A stretch of DNA of 64,000 bases, taken from assembly GCA_003864495.1 (NCBI GenBank), contig ML133383.1, forward strand, positions 7,734,880-7,798,879. Direction: 5' to 3'. Made by a program: the position numbers and the translations under genes. Shown here piece after piece: positions 35,053 to 45,698 of this stretch. The stretch is from Nemopilema nomurai. Taxonomy: Eukaryota > Cnidaria > Scyphozoa > Rhizostomeae > Rhizostomatidae. The notes under the pieces were generated by a model. That model had not been told where the DNA came from. It saw nothing but the letters and a program-made list of their open reading frames with translations, and did no database searches. Every line of letters starts with the position of its first letter. Within the stretch, counting starts at the first letter, position 1.

Positions 35053-38000
35053 TCCTCCAATTTAAAAATCGTAGCTTGGGCCTAGTTGCGCCTACAGAAG
35101 CAGTTGGACATCACACCCTTCTAGGAATATAGTGCTCTCACTGTCCCTGCTTGTCGGAATCAAAATAGAAGTTTCCTCCAATCTTCATGCCGCTCAGTGT
35201 CAGGATCAAAAGGCGAACACAGATATTTCTTTGAGAATGAGTGCACTTATTCTTAGTTTCAACAGATGTGGAAGATGAATATACAGCAGGGGTGTTTTCT
35301 CCCCAAATAGCACAAAAAGAACAAAAAATATTGAATTATACGCCATGCTTATTGAAAGAGCTATTATTCGCCATGCGGGACAACATTTTTAGTACTGTAG
35401 TTTTCTCCACGTGACTTGTCCATGCTTATTGAATCCTCCTCCGATTACCATTATCCATGTTTTGCCATATTTGCTTCAAATAGACGTTAGTTTGCAAGGC
35501 TATGCATGAAAAAGTTTACCAGCTGTTGAAGCTCCCATGGTTGGATTAAAAGCAAAGGTTAATGACACGAGCATGAATAACAAAATCGATTTTTAAATTT
35601 TTTCTGCGTCCTGATGAAAATATCCTCGTGCTGTTTCTATTGTAACACTACTTTCATTCTGCTTTGCGTTAGACTGATCTTGAAAAATACCTAGGTCATT
35701 GCATCCTCATCCCTGCATATCGTTTACTAGGAAAGTTTTTCAGCTGGAGCTCTCAGTCATCTGGAGTCGTGCTGATCATGTGAAAAGCGCATAATATTTT
35801 GTAGCAGGTAAAGTCAAATGTAATGCTCATCAAACTTAGAAAAGTTAATTCATGATTATAACTATAATTATAATTATCATTTTTAAAAATGATTGTTTTG
35901 CACGAATTGCGTGTGGATCATTAGCTATCCAGTAAAGATACTTCCTTTCAGGCGTTTTAGAAAGGGTGAGTGAGGACAAAGCCCCCTCCCCTAGTCCTTC
36001 CCCCGAAAAGACTCATTTTACCAGCCCAAAATGTGAAAAGTCACATGGGCTGCGGTAATGTGGATTATGAATGACAATCAAGATACGATTTGCGACAAAA
36101 ATCAGGAACTTTGGGTTAGGGTATCGATATCAGGGTATCATGTAATATCATATGACACAGTGGCACTCGGAAGGGAGGAAAATAGGGAGGTGCCGTTCAA
36201 CCCCCGGTCTCCAATAAACGGAACTTTTAATTCGTTTTTATTGGGCTTCTGCAAAAGACTGATAGGGAAGAATTTTGAGGTGAAAAGTCCTTCTGTGACA
36301 AACACCAGAAGATGGAAGTTAAAAAAAAGGAAATGTAACACTGGAAATTAAACGTTTAATTTTGACTTCTTTGATTCACAATAACTGAATTGAAAATCGT
36401 TACTAATGAAATTGGAGCTGCGAAACCCAGAAATGTCAATCTTGATAAACTGTATTGTTCGGTCAAATGAAAGAGCTCTCTTGTAAAACTCCTATTCTGT
36501 CAAGAACGCTCTTTCTTACTGTACCAGACAGCTATATCTAAGCCTAATTCGTTTTACCTGATGACAAACAGCCAAGAATGCAGTGGCCCTAATTTCCATC
36601 ATCCGTGTCAGCTTTCACTGTACGTGCCGTAATAAACCAGGCAATATTTTTACACAGAATTCCGCATTCTTGTACCGGACAACTGACCGGACAACTTCCT
36701 TGCGCTCTGCTGGAAAGCCATCACCAAACCGAGCCTTGCACAAGAATGCTACCGCTGCCATTGTTATCGATAGCTGTACCCAAGCTGCTAGGATTAATCT
36801 TACTATCATATTCAGGTCCCTGGTTTGAATTAATTGACAGTACCCTTTCTTTCAGAATTCTTCTCTCAAGGCTTTCCTTTTAAAGTTGTCAAAAGCTTTT
36901 TTCCAAATTCATGTGAGCAGGGCTGGCAAAGACGCTATGAATCGATTCTCACAGGCATAGTAATCACCGTTCCACGGTGAAGATCACCTTGCTGTTCTTT
37001 TGCTCATTACTCAAAACTTATCTCAAAGAGTTTTCCAACAGTACAACTAGTTATGCATTTAAAGTATGGAGCATCATTCCTTGTGTCAACGTCTACCATC
37101 ATAAGCTGGCAGTATGACAATGTCGAAATGATTGAAGATAACTTTTAAAAAGAAGAACACTGAATCACGAAGTGTGTTTATAGTAAGATCGACTACATTA
37201 AGCATGTTTTTGCTTGCTACAAGTAGTGAAGAGGTGGAGCTTGGTGCACTATACGTCCTTAAATATTATCCGAAGAAAGAAAGCCAATCATGTGTTTCTT
37301 CTATTTTAATATATATCTTCTGCCAAATGCGTTGAAATTCCTAAACTTCAATTTATCAGAACATTTTGCGTCTTGCCTTTTGCCCACGTCGACTTAAAGC
37401 TGAACTTTTTTGCCAGCAACTCTTTTGAGAAGGGGGGAGTGGTTAATATGAATAAGACGCGCATTGTATCTGTTAAAAGAAGCTTATCCCAAGGCCATAG
37501 AGCTTATCTAAAGAATGAAAAGTTCTTGACTAATGAAAGGTTACCCGTCTGAGCTGTGCAAAACAACGTTAATAATATGAAACTGAAGCATTGACCTACA
37601 TTACATCTGCAATGTATTATAGCTACAGCACCTTGATTGCTATCAAGAATAACTCAACTTTACTTACATTATGCCTGGGTGTAAGGTATTAGACAGGGAA
37701 ATTTACACTACCTCTATCTTACGGGTACCCTGCATCCAATATTATAAAATGTACACCGCTACCCGCGGCAAATCATGTTTCAGACCATTCCATTTAACTG
37801 TTGTACGTTTTGTGGTCAATCAGCTTTTACACACATTCAAGCTTTTATAGTCTCAAGTATCACACCTTGGTGAGAAAGTTCATAGGATTACTGCATGGTA
37901 GTGCGAAAATGAAATTCTTTGCAATTGTTGAATAACGTTCCAATCATGGGAAGATGTATTCAAGTTGCAGGAACTTGCAAGGGCTTTGTCAGAATCCTAG

Positions 38001-39222
38001 CAGCAGTAAATCGTTAAGCATTTGAAATCAACACAAAGAGCTTAATGTTATAGACAGTGCAAATGAATATATACGCTTTGCATGGATGATCATAAAACTC
38101 AGAAGCAATTTTTTGACACCATAAAATGCTACTCATACCTTCTTCCAACTAATATATTGTTTTTGCCAAATCACTTCCATGCTACCCATACCATAGTGCA
38201 CTAAGGTTAATATATTCCATGATATATAGTGGTTGTAACTTACGTAAATTCTTTATGTACTAAAGAAATGTATGTCACGACTGTATGTACTAAAGAAATC
38301 GTGCTGTCAATTCTCTTTTTTTTATGCAGGTCTTTTTATATCATTTTTGTACAATGATTACGCTCACGGTAGATGTAAGTACCTGGCTATGATAGTAGTC
38401 TTTGTACAGGGCAATAGCTTTTTATTCAAAAATTATTGAGGAACAAGACTTTAGGGAAGCTAGGGTGCCCTAAAAGCTCAACTTCAAGGCACTCCAGATG
38501 AAAACGCAATGTTTTGATTAGGCAAGCTTTTGACCAGTTCTTGGCGCTATAAATACTAATTGTAGCTTGAAAGTATCTAGAAGTCTTTTTTTAGCTTATA
38601 ATCAAATTCCTCTACATATTCAGACCATGGTTGCAGTTAAAACTTAACTCAATACCATAAAATTGACCACTTGCATTAGGAAAAGGGATTGATAAGCATC
38701 AAAGGAGGGCCAAACCTATTGTAGTAGTCACGATTCTTTCCAAACCGACGCGTTTCGTTTCTTTAGTGAAAATCGCGACCAGCATATTGCTTGTAGCTCT
38801 TAAAAAATCTAACAAAAACGACAACACAATTTCTCGATAGCAAAGTGCAGAGAATTGAAATTGATCTTCTTTATACATAGTTGTAGATGCTGGAGAAAAG
38901 TTGATTATATTCTTATCTAACTATTGCAATAAATTATCATGCTGTATCAGGCACATTCACAAAGATTTTAAAGGCGTGTTTCATGCTTTTCCGAAAATCC
39001 TGTATTTTAACTAGGAGCTGTAGACGGGTAGTATTCATCAAATAACCCAACATATGTACAATTATGCTAACAGCAATAAAGGACTGCAGTCACCCAATGA
39101 GTGAACTAGCCTGAGTCAAGCGATTGGCACTAGTTAACTCTTGACAAACCTTACTTACTTTACTAAGCTGTTGATTATTTACATAAAACTATGCCAACTT
39201 GATAACTATGTGGTCTTTAAAT

Positions 39223-39993
39223 CTACCTCATATCAGAATCGTGCACAGTTTGTTGCAATGCAATTTCTTCAGATAGGTTCTTCTTCTCGACTTCCTTCTT
39301 GCAAACATCGGCTTTAAACTTGCTGGAAATCGCTATGGTGTCATTGTCATCCAGTGACAAATTTCCACAATCCACTTCCTCGATCTTTGCTTCGCTCTCG
39401 CTCTTTTGTTGCTCTGATTCAGCGTCTTTTTGCTCTTCTAAAACCTCAGTCAATGCCTTGATATAATTGATTGCAAGTCTGAGCGTCGTAATTTTGGCCA
39501 TATGGCCATCAGCGATATAGCAAGGCAACGCATCCCTTAAGGCCTCAAAGGCTTTGTTCAATACCCGCATTCTCTCTCTCTCCCGTGCATTAACCAACAA
39601 TCTCTTCTGCAATGACATTCTCGATCGTTTGTGTCTTGCCCTGTTGGCAACGTCTATGTGTCCCAACTCAACAAGACTCGGTAGCATAACGTTTCCATCG
39701 TAGGGGTTCCAAGAATGGGGTTGTTGGTATGCTGGGTTGCAGACTACCTGGTGCGGGCTCATCTCTGATTGCTGGGAATAATCTTGATACTGATGTCCCT
39801 GTGCAAGGAAATAATTATCCGGTGCATTGCGATACCCGTAAAACTGCCACCTTCCATATTCAACATTGTAATGCTGTTGCAGCGCGATTTGGCCTTGTTC
39901 CACCATGCCGGGTTGATCGGTGTAGGCAAAATTTTCAATAGGTGGCAGAGGTAAGTTGAAGTGTTCTTGAAATCCAGTACCAACCCTATCCAT
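39223..39993 (-). CDS. Group-A bHLH transcription factor, single exon, 256 aa
   Basis: This is a DNA-binding factor expected to bind E-boxes as a heterodimer with an E-protein. From ATG at 39993-39991 the bHLH domain spans about residues 130-185: basic region RLLVNARERERMRV, helix 1 LNKAFEALRDALPCY, loop IADGHM, helix 2 AKITTLRLAINYIKALTEVL. The N-terminal 115 residues are rich in Q, Y, N and P, as in activation domains; the C-terminus is acidic with EEQKDAESEQQ. NARERxRMRVLxKAF recalls TCF21/musculin, while LPCY and TLRLAxNYI recall the NeuroD, Net and Atonal groups, so I give no symbol. The frame opens a little further upstream through a TTG at 40011, but the first ATG is 39993. Its context is weak (C at -3). 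No intron is needed. Confidence 0.88.
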   Translation of the reverse strand: MDRVGTGFQEHFNLPLPPIENFAYTDQPGMVEQGQIALQQHYNVEYGRWQFYGYRNAPDNYFLAQGHQYQDYSQQSEMSPHQVVCNPAYQQPHSWNPYDGNVMLPSLVELGHIDVANRARHKRSRMSLQKRLLVNARERERMRVLNKAFEALRDALPCYIADGHMAKITTLRLAINYIKALTEVLEEQKDAESEQQKSESEAKIEEVDCGNLSLDDNDTIAISSKFKADVCKKEVEKKNLSEEIALQQTVHDSDMR

Positions 39994-42888
39994 TAGGAAC
40001 GTTCTGCTCAAACCAGCTCCCCACTACCACTACAGACACAGCTTTGCAGGAATGCTCGCCAACTATGAATGATGTTAATTTTGAATCAGAATGAGCACAT
40101 CTGCGTACGTAAATTTGAAGTGAGAGGCTCTGCCTTTTCCACGATACTGGTGTTTGGCCGTAAAAAGGTCAATGGCGAAACAGGATGATCTGATTGGTCG
40201 TAACCATTACACTCAATTTTCAATTTCCCGGTCAGTGGGGGGCGTCTTTCTTGTCCGATGGATTTGAGGGTGCAATGCTCCTCTATTAAAGGGTTCTCCT
40301 TCAAATCAGAATCTTTCGTGCCCCTTAGGTCTTCTTCCATGATATGTATTGTAATGTTTGCAAGCGCTGTAGACAAACCTTGCCCCATCCCTTTCATGCT
40401 TCTAGTACCTCCCCCCTCAAAAATAAGCAATACTCAGTATAAGGCAATGTCATGTGACTTCAACTCTTGTAGCGATGACTAAAGCTGTCAGCCCTAATTG
40501 GGACTTGCCTGATGTTTAGCATTAACCTTTCAAAATCTTTTCTGTCCTAATTATAATTTTTCAAGCTAAAATGAAAATGCCTGTTTAATGAAAACTACCG
40601 TCTGAGAGCTGCAGAGAAAAACCTTCGAAAAATCTTGCAAGGAAGAATTTCTAAGTCAAGAAATTTGTCTATTACAGTTGATTTGAGGATTTCTACCTAC
40701 CTCAAAATTGATTTTTTTAGGAAACAGAAGTTAACACCTCTAAAATGTATAGCATAAAGGTAATAGCAGGAGATGGAAGATTTGTGAGTGCGATTAAATC
40801 AATTGCTTTTTATCCTTATTGGAGCCGCGTACATGAAGCCAGCCTCTAATTGAACTAGCTCCAAAATAAATGACTGATCTGTTCACTTATCAAAATCAGA
40901 TTAAACAGCGATTGACGAGAAGTTCATCACGCAAAATCTTGTATGTGCCCAGATCAAGACTGGAAAAGGCTTATCAGTCAATATCAATAAAAGGGAGCAA
41001 AATATGGAATGAACTTCCACTTAACATTAGACAGTCAACATCACTGGTAATCTTCAAGAGAAAAGTGTTACCTTGACGTTTCAGATTTAAATACTTAACT
41101 TTACTTTAAATGAAATTTATACTGGAGGAAGCTTTTTAGAAACCTAAAGGACATTTTTTAAATAGTATTTTTGGACATTTTTGGCATAAATATGATTATA
41201 TTCTTATTGCATAGTTAGTAGACAGGACCCTGGGAAGATACGTTATTATGCTAACCAGGTTAATTCTCTGTAAATAAAGTTTATCTTATATCATCTCCTC
41301 TATTATTTGCTACCAAGGAGTTTTCTGATAGACCTATTTCGATCTAGTTTCATTTCATATTTTGAAGGATGCCAGGTACACGACAGAGGTATTTTTCTAC
41401 GACACTGGCTTTACAGAAAAAAATTTCATGATTCAAGATCAAGTAAAAATGTTGAAATTGAGGGTAACAGCAAGAATTTCTTGAATAACGAACTTCTTGA
41501 TTGTTTCTTTGCGAATGCTATCGCGGCTTATTAATCTTGTAGGTATTTCTTAGATTTTAAACGGGAGCTTTTCACCGTTGTTTACACATGTTTCTGGAAT
41601 CCCCGCCATTCAATAAACTAATTAATTCATCTTTAAAACCAAACATGTGCTCTTTAGCAGCAAGGTTCAGGACACGGCTTCAACAATGCTTCAATCCTTT
41701 TGCTATGTTGAATTACGAAACTTTTATTAGTTTCAATGCTTTGATATCATTATCAAAGACTCGTCAGAGAAACGGACTCGTTGGCCAATGTATTGTCGCA
41801 TTTAGTCAAATTGATGGCTCTTCAATAAAGTCCAGTTATACAACTGAGTTTTGCATAATTTACCTCGAATTCTTGAAAACTATCATAATACACACCTTAC
41901 ATATACAAATATACATCGCATGGCTAATCATTGAGTTTTCGCGCTTTTGCGTTCTATCGTTGCAAATTTTGCTGTAGGCAAGGGCTCATTCAAGATGGCC
42001 TTTTTCATTTCGGAGACTCTAGATGGCGAGTCTTCTAGGATATTGCATTTCTATTTGTTTCTGGTACTCCAGGTTAATTATTTAATCATAAAATTCATGT
42101 AAAATGTCAGACGGAGGTGGGATTGATATGATCAAGAAAAATTGGTGTATAACTGAAAACCAAGTAGTTAGTCTCTTATTTTGAGATATTTTCAAAAAAT
42201 CTTCGAGCTCTGCAGTATTTTATCTCATCCGACATTTATGAAACATTTATCAATTATTTGTTTATTATTTCAAATTCGATAAGCCCCAATCCCTGTTTGA
42301 TTCACTTTATTAAGCTTGTTAAGCTTTCAATTTTAATAACAAGTGGCCGCCTTTCTTGTAGGATATTTAAGCTTTGCAAAATTGCATTATGTCTTCAGAG
42401 AAGAGCATTCTTCATCGAAATGTGCAATAAGTAACAAAAATATGTGTTTCCTTTTTTTTCCCTGTCAATATAATGTGCATCATTGAGAATCATTGAGAAC
42501 TGATTTCTATTCACAAAAATTATTTTTTCAGGCATTCTTTTCTTCTGTTTAAATAGTTATACAGCAGATACACCAGTTCAGAAGTTCATTGAAGTAATAA
42601 ATAATTATCATAGTATTACTTTTGTGAAAAGGTAATATGAATTAGATTATTATCAAATCCCCAAACAAAGACTAGTGACAACAGTGCAACAAATTTTTAT
42701 GCCAATATATAGTTGGATAACCTGGATGGCCAAGAGTTTGTGCAGATAACCTGGTGTTACAAGAATTTATAGGATGAGTGCTGGGACAAAGCTGGAGTTT
42801 TTGTAGGGTTTTGAGAACCGCTTAGCATTAAGATCTCAGTAGCCTTTAATTCAGACACCCCATAAGACTTGCTATAATTCAACTTTAC
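39994..42888. other. Intergenic stretch between the bHLH gene and DZANK1
   Basis: This contains the bHLH promoter side (just above 39993) and the DZANK1 3' side (just below 42889). The only recognised content is the LINE 3' end at about 40860-41290. Frames at 40086-40430 (minus), 41307-41534 and 41588-41977 (plus) show no family resemblance. Confidence 0.5.
40860..41290 (+). mobile_element. 5'-truncated non-LTR retrotransposon (LINE) 3' end
   Basis: The frame at 40870-41076 ends with VPRSRLEKAYQSISIKGSKI followed by WNELPLNIRQSTSLVIFKRK. This is the typical C-terminal tail of CR1/Rex-type LINE reverse transcriptase proteins (VPR...F.xxGPxIWNSLPxxIR.S.S...FK). After its stop comes a noncoding tail with gacaggaccctgggaagat and tgctaaccaggtt, ending in gtaaataaagtttatc at about 41270-41285, like the 3' UTRs of these elements. 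The reverse transcriptase and endonuclease domains are absent, as expected from 5' truncation on insertion. The left border is approximate. Confidence 0.75.
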
Positions 42889-45261
42889 CTAGCTAATAGC
42901 TTCACTTATCAGATCTTGTCCTAGTTTTGCAGTGAATTTAGAAATAAGACTGTCCATTCCACTTTTCACAGCAAGGTCATATGGAGTCTGTCCTGCATCA
43001 TTTTCGATATCCTGGTCTGCACCAGCATCAAGAAGCTTCTCTACAGCATCAGCTCCATCCAATCCCAACCGAACTGCCTCATGGAGGGCGGTATTCCCTT
43101 TGGAACCTGATTTAGCATCAAAATTTGCACCAGCATCAACAAGAGGTTGAATACAGGCAGTGTGTTTGCTGGTTACTGCCATCTTTAGTGGTGTGAGGCC
43201 TTCTGAATTTACAGCATTTACATCACATCCACTATCTATCAATTCATTTAGCACATCAATTTCCACTTCAGAAACATCAGATAACATCTTGAAAAGTTTA
43301 ATTGTTTCAAGAGACAGCTTTGCATCCTTTGATGTGGCATGCTTTTTCCCCTTTTTTTTGGTCCGCTTCTTTTTGTTCTCTGGATCTCCTTTAGAGATTT
43401 TAGAGTTCTTTGAGTTCTTTAATGCATTTATAAAAGCAGCACCATGCTGAACAGCTTTTGCTGTTGCATTCAGAGTATGACCATCTTTGTTTCTTAAGCT
43501 GAATGATAATGTCATACTTAGCTCCTGCCCATTCAATTCTTCTTGAGCAATGGCACCCAATAGCTTTCCAATCTTCAAATGGCTTATGGAATCTCTAAAT
43601 TCAATGTTATTCTGTGTAAAAACTTTCAGATGCTGTGACACATGGTCAATCTGTTGCCTCCAGTAGCCTTTCCCAGGGCTCATTGCACTTAAAGGCCTTT
43701 TGTGTTTGCCATTATTATCATCATCTTTATTTGGTGCATCACTAGACTTAGAAGATGGAAAGTATACCCCTGTTGTTTGGGTCCCATATGTCTTTCTATC
43801 TGTTCTTGGCAATGGGGCTGAAACAGAAACCCACTTGGCATCATCTCCAGGATAGGGCATCAACTTGGACGTGCTTGGAACACCCTTTTGATTTGGATAC
43901 AATGATGTGTAGTCTGGACGTGTCGGAGGTGCAATGTTGTGGCCACATGAAGCACAATACTTGGCATATGGCTGGTTGTTGGTTCTGCATGTAATGCAGG
44001 TGACAACAGCACTTGAAGGCAATGGTTTTGCTCCACACCAGTCACAAAATCTTGCATCAATGCTGTTTACTCTTCCACATTTTGAGCATTGCAAAAAGGA
44101 TTCTCTGTTTGGCTGAGGAGGCTTATTTACCACATGTTGGGCAAATACTTTTTGAACTGGGAGCACACTCTCACAAACAACACACCTCCTACTTCCAGAT
44201 GGTGAAGAAGTTCCACACTGTAAACAGACTACCTTTTCCACAAACAATGTAGCATTATCTTGAGTCTTTTCATGAAAAACTTTTTCACAAACTGGACAAG
44301 TTGCAGAATTTGATGGGACCCTTGCAAAACAGAGTGGACATGTTGTGTTTGAATTCTCACCTTGGGGAGCAGACCTGTTGCCTACAACTGGGGGCAAAAC
44401 AGCAGCACATTCAATGCAAAACCTTGCATACGGGTCAGCAGGCCTAACTGCATGGCAGTAAAGACATCTCCCCAAGTGGGATTGTTCTTGGATGTACTTT
44501 GCCGTGACTCCACTCCTTGGAGGCATGGCTGTCCTTGGATAAGCAGCATTTGATCCCATTGTGTCATAGCAAAAATCAAAATCTTCTTCATCCTTATCAG
44601 CAAATTGGGTTTTCCTTATTTGAAGCCCATTTAGAACTTTACAAACACCACTATCCTCCTTCTTTGAAAACTCTTTTGTTCTCAGTGTCCCAAAATTATC
44701 CACTCCAGAGGAGCATATCTGTTCTAACAGACTGCCATTCGTGTTCTTTCCTGTGAAATCTCTAGAATTATCTCGCCAGGCAGACCTTTCATAAGCTGAT
44801 TCATTGCCAGCTCTGTTTCCCCATGCCATATCGCCTTCAGTTCGATTTTTGTTTTGAAATGTCCCTGCTTCCCTTTTAGAGCCTGCAAGCCTATCCTCAT
44901 CGTAAACTTCGTTATCATCACTATAGTCTTCTTCTTCTACAACTTCGTATTGTGCTTCACGTATGTGAAATGTCTTTGTGTTCACGCTGCTTTCTTTCGT
45001 TCTGTCCTGCAATATCGCTATGGCCTTTAGCGTGATTTTTCCCACACCCAAGTATATTGGCTGGGTATATTTGTAAGTGGAGCTTCGACCCAGTTTTTTA
45101 AACGGATCTGGTTTACTTCCATCAACAGTGTAGTATATAATTGTGTCTTTAGTGGCGCTTGACAATTCGATAGGTGTCTGCGTGTCGATCTCCCATTTTC
45201 GGCCATTTCCAGGAGTCTTCAATGGGACAATTGTAGGCACTGAGACCATTCCAGCCGACAT
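42889..45261 (-). CDS. DZANK1: DZANK1: double zinc ribbon and ankyrin repeat protein, intronless, 790 aa
   Basis: In vertebrates DZANK1 interacts with ninein-like protein and dynein and supports ciliary (photoreceptor) vesicle traffic. Domains in order: a chitobiase C-terminal-like beta domain at residues 10-100 (IIYYTVDGSKPDPF, KITLKAIAI); an acidic linker; five CxxC-CxxC zinc ribbons with Cys pairs at about 266/285, 308/325, 346/363, 392/409 and 422/439; a conserved block SVSAPLPRTDRKTYGTQTTG; SPGKGYWRQQIDHVSQHL; a Lys-rich stretch at 629-640; and ankyrin repeats at 665-770 (DVNAVNSEGLTPLKMAV, GNTALHEAVRLG, NDAGQTPYDLAVKSG). Domain order and length match the vertebrate protein (about 750 aa). 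The start ATG has A at -3. The whole protein is one uninterrupted frame, unlike the many-exon vertebrate gene. It is head-to-head with CMTR1. Confidence 0.93.
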   Translation of the reverse strand: MSAGMVSVPTIVPLKTPGNGRKWEIDTQTPIELSSATKDTIIYYTVDGSKPDPFKKLGRSSTYKYTQPIYLGVGKITLKAIAILQDRTKESSVNTKTFHIREAQYEVVEEEDYSDDNEVYDEDRLAGSKREAGTFQNKNRTEGDMAWGNRAGNESAYERSAWRDNSRDFTGKNTNGSLLEQICSSGVDNFGTLRTKEFSKKEDSGVCKVLNGLQIRKTQFADKDEEDFDFCYDTMGSNAAYPRTAMPPRSGVTAKYIQEQSHLGRCLYCHAVRPADPYARFCIECAAVLPPVVGNRSAPQGENSNTTCPLCFARVPSNSATCPVCEKVFHEKTQDNATLFVEKVVCLQCGTSSPSGSRRCVVCESVLPVQKVFAQHVVNKPPQPNRESFLQCSKCGRVNSIDARFCDWCGAKPLPSSAVVTCITCRTNNQPYAKYCASCGHNIAPPTRPDYTSLYPNQKGVPSTSKLMPYPGDDAKWVSVSAPLPRTDRKTYGTQTTGVYFPSSKSSDAPNKDDDNNGKHKRPLSAMSPGKGYWRQQIDHVSQHLKVFTQNNIEFRDSISHLKIGKLLGAIAQEELNGQELSMTLSFSLRNKDGHTLNATAKAVQHGAAFINALKNSKNSKISKGDPENKKKRTKKKGKKHATSKDAKLSLETIKLFKMLSDVSEVEIDVLNELIDSGCDVNAVNSEGLTPLKMAVTSKHTACIQPLVDAGANFDAKSGSKGNTALHEAVRLGLDGADAVEKLLDAGADQDIENDAGQTPYDLAVKSGMDSLISKFTAKLGQDLISEAIS

Positions 45262-45698
45262 TTTTATCGATAGCGATACTTAACAAAAAGTCGGTCAATA
45301 ATTTCTTTCAATAAAGATAATATCAAGACTCAAATTCCCGAAACATCATCGTCGAGCGATCGCGCCTTTACAGTTGTCAAAATGACGCTGGTTGCTATGA
45401 ATTCAAATGAAAATAACTCATTGTTATGAGCGAAACGAGGCATGAATAGCAGTACCTCGAAAGGAGGCTTCTGGGAGAGCGTTCGTGGAAGGCGTCCATA
45501 TTTCCTGGGATTTGGCGGCATGGAGTACTGGATTAATTTGTAACTTTAGATAAAATTATCCATGAGTGCAACAGTCCTTTCTTGAATGATGCTATATGTG
45601 ACTTGCAGGAAAAAATGCAATCAGAAGAGTCAAATGAGAACGACTAAGTAGCAAGGACTGTAGTCTTGGATGTGCGCACATACTAATAAATTCATTCA
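45262..45698. promoter_or_regulatory. Divergent intergenic region, probable shared promoter of DZANK1 and CMTR1
   Basis: Only 437 bp separate the start codons of DZANK1 (minus) and CMTR1 (plus), so both 5' UTRs and core promoters must fit here or overlap. I see no clear TATA box. A minus-strand frame at 45330-45521 (starting MPPNPRKYGRLPRT, with a possible donor GAG/GTACTG at about 45457) could be part of an untranslated or alternative 5' exon of DZANK1; this is speculative. Confidence 0.55.

Larger units (their letters stand above)
31258..39222. other. 8-kb intergenic region without a supported gene
   Basis: Beyond the STRIP 3' UTR no open frame looks like a known family or joins into a plausible spliced gene on either strand. 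The longest frames (31917-32255, 33962-34234, 36058-36351, 36605-36883) have no recognisable motifs. Simple-sequence tracts occur at 33221-33270 and 35038-35052. The stretch lies between two convergent genes, STRIP (plus) and the bHLH gene (minus), so no promoter is required here for the flanking genes. Distal regulatory elements of the bHLH gene could lie in it, but nothing in the sequence shows that. Confidence 0.5.

Noticed and set aside
40086..40430. 114-residue minus-strand frame upstream of the bHLH gene
   Set aside because: No recognisable domain and no phase-compatible splice into the bHLH frame; kept only as intergenic sequence.
41588..41977. 129-residue plus-strand frame after the LINE tail
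   Set aside because: Looks like chance reading of AT-rich DNA; no motif of a transposon or host protein.
43160..45261. Many open frames on both strands across DZANK1
   Set aside because: They are shadows of the long coding exon; only the 790-residue frame shows domain structure.
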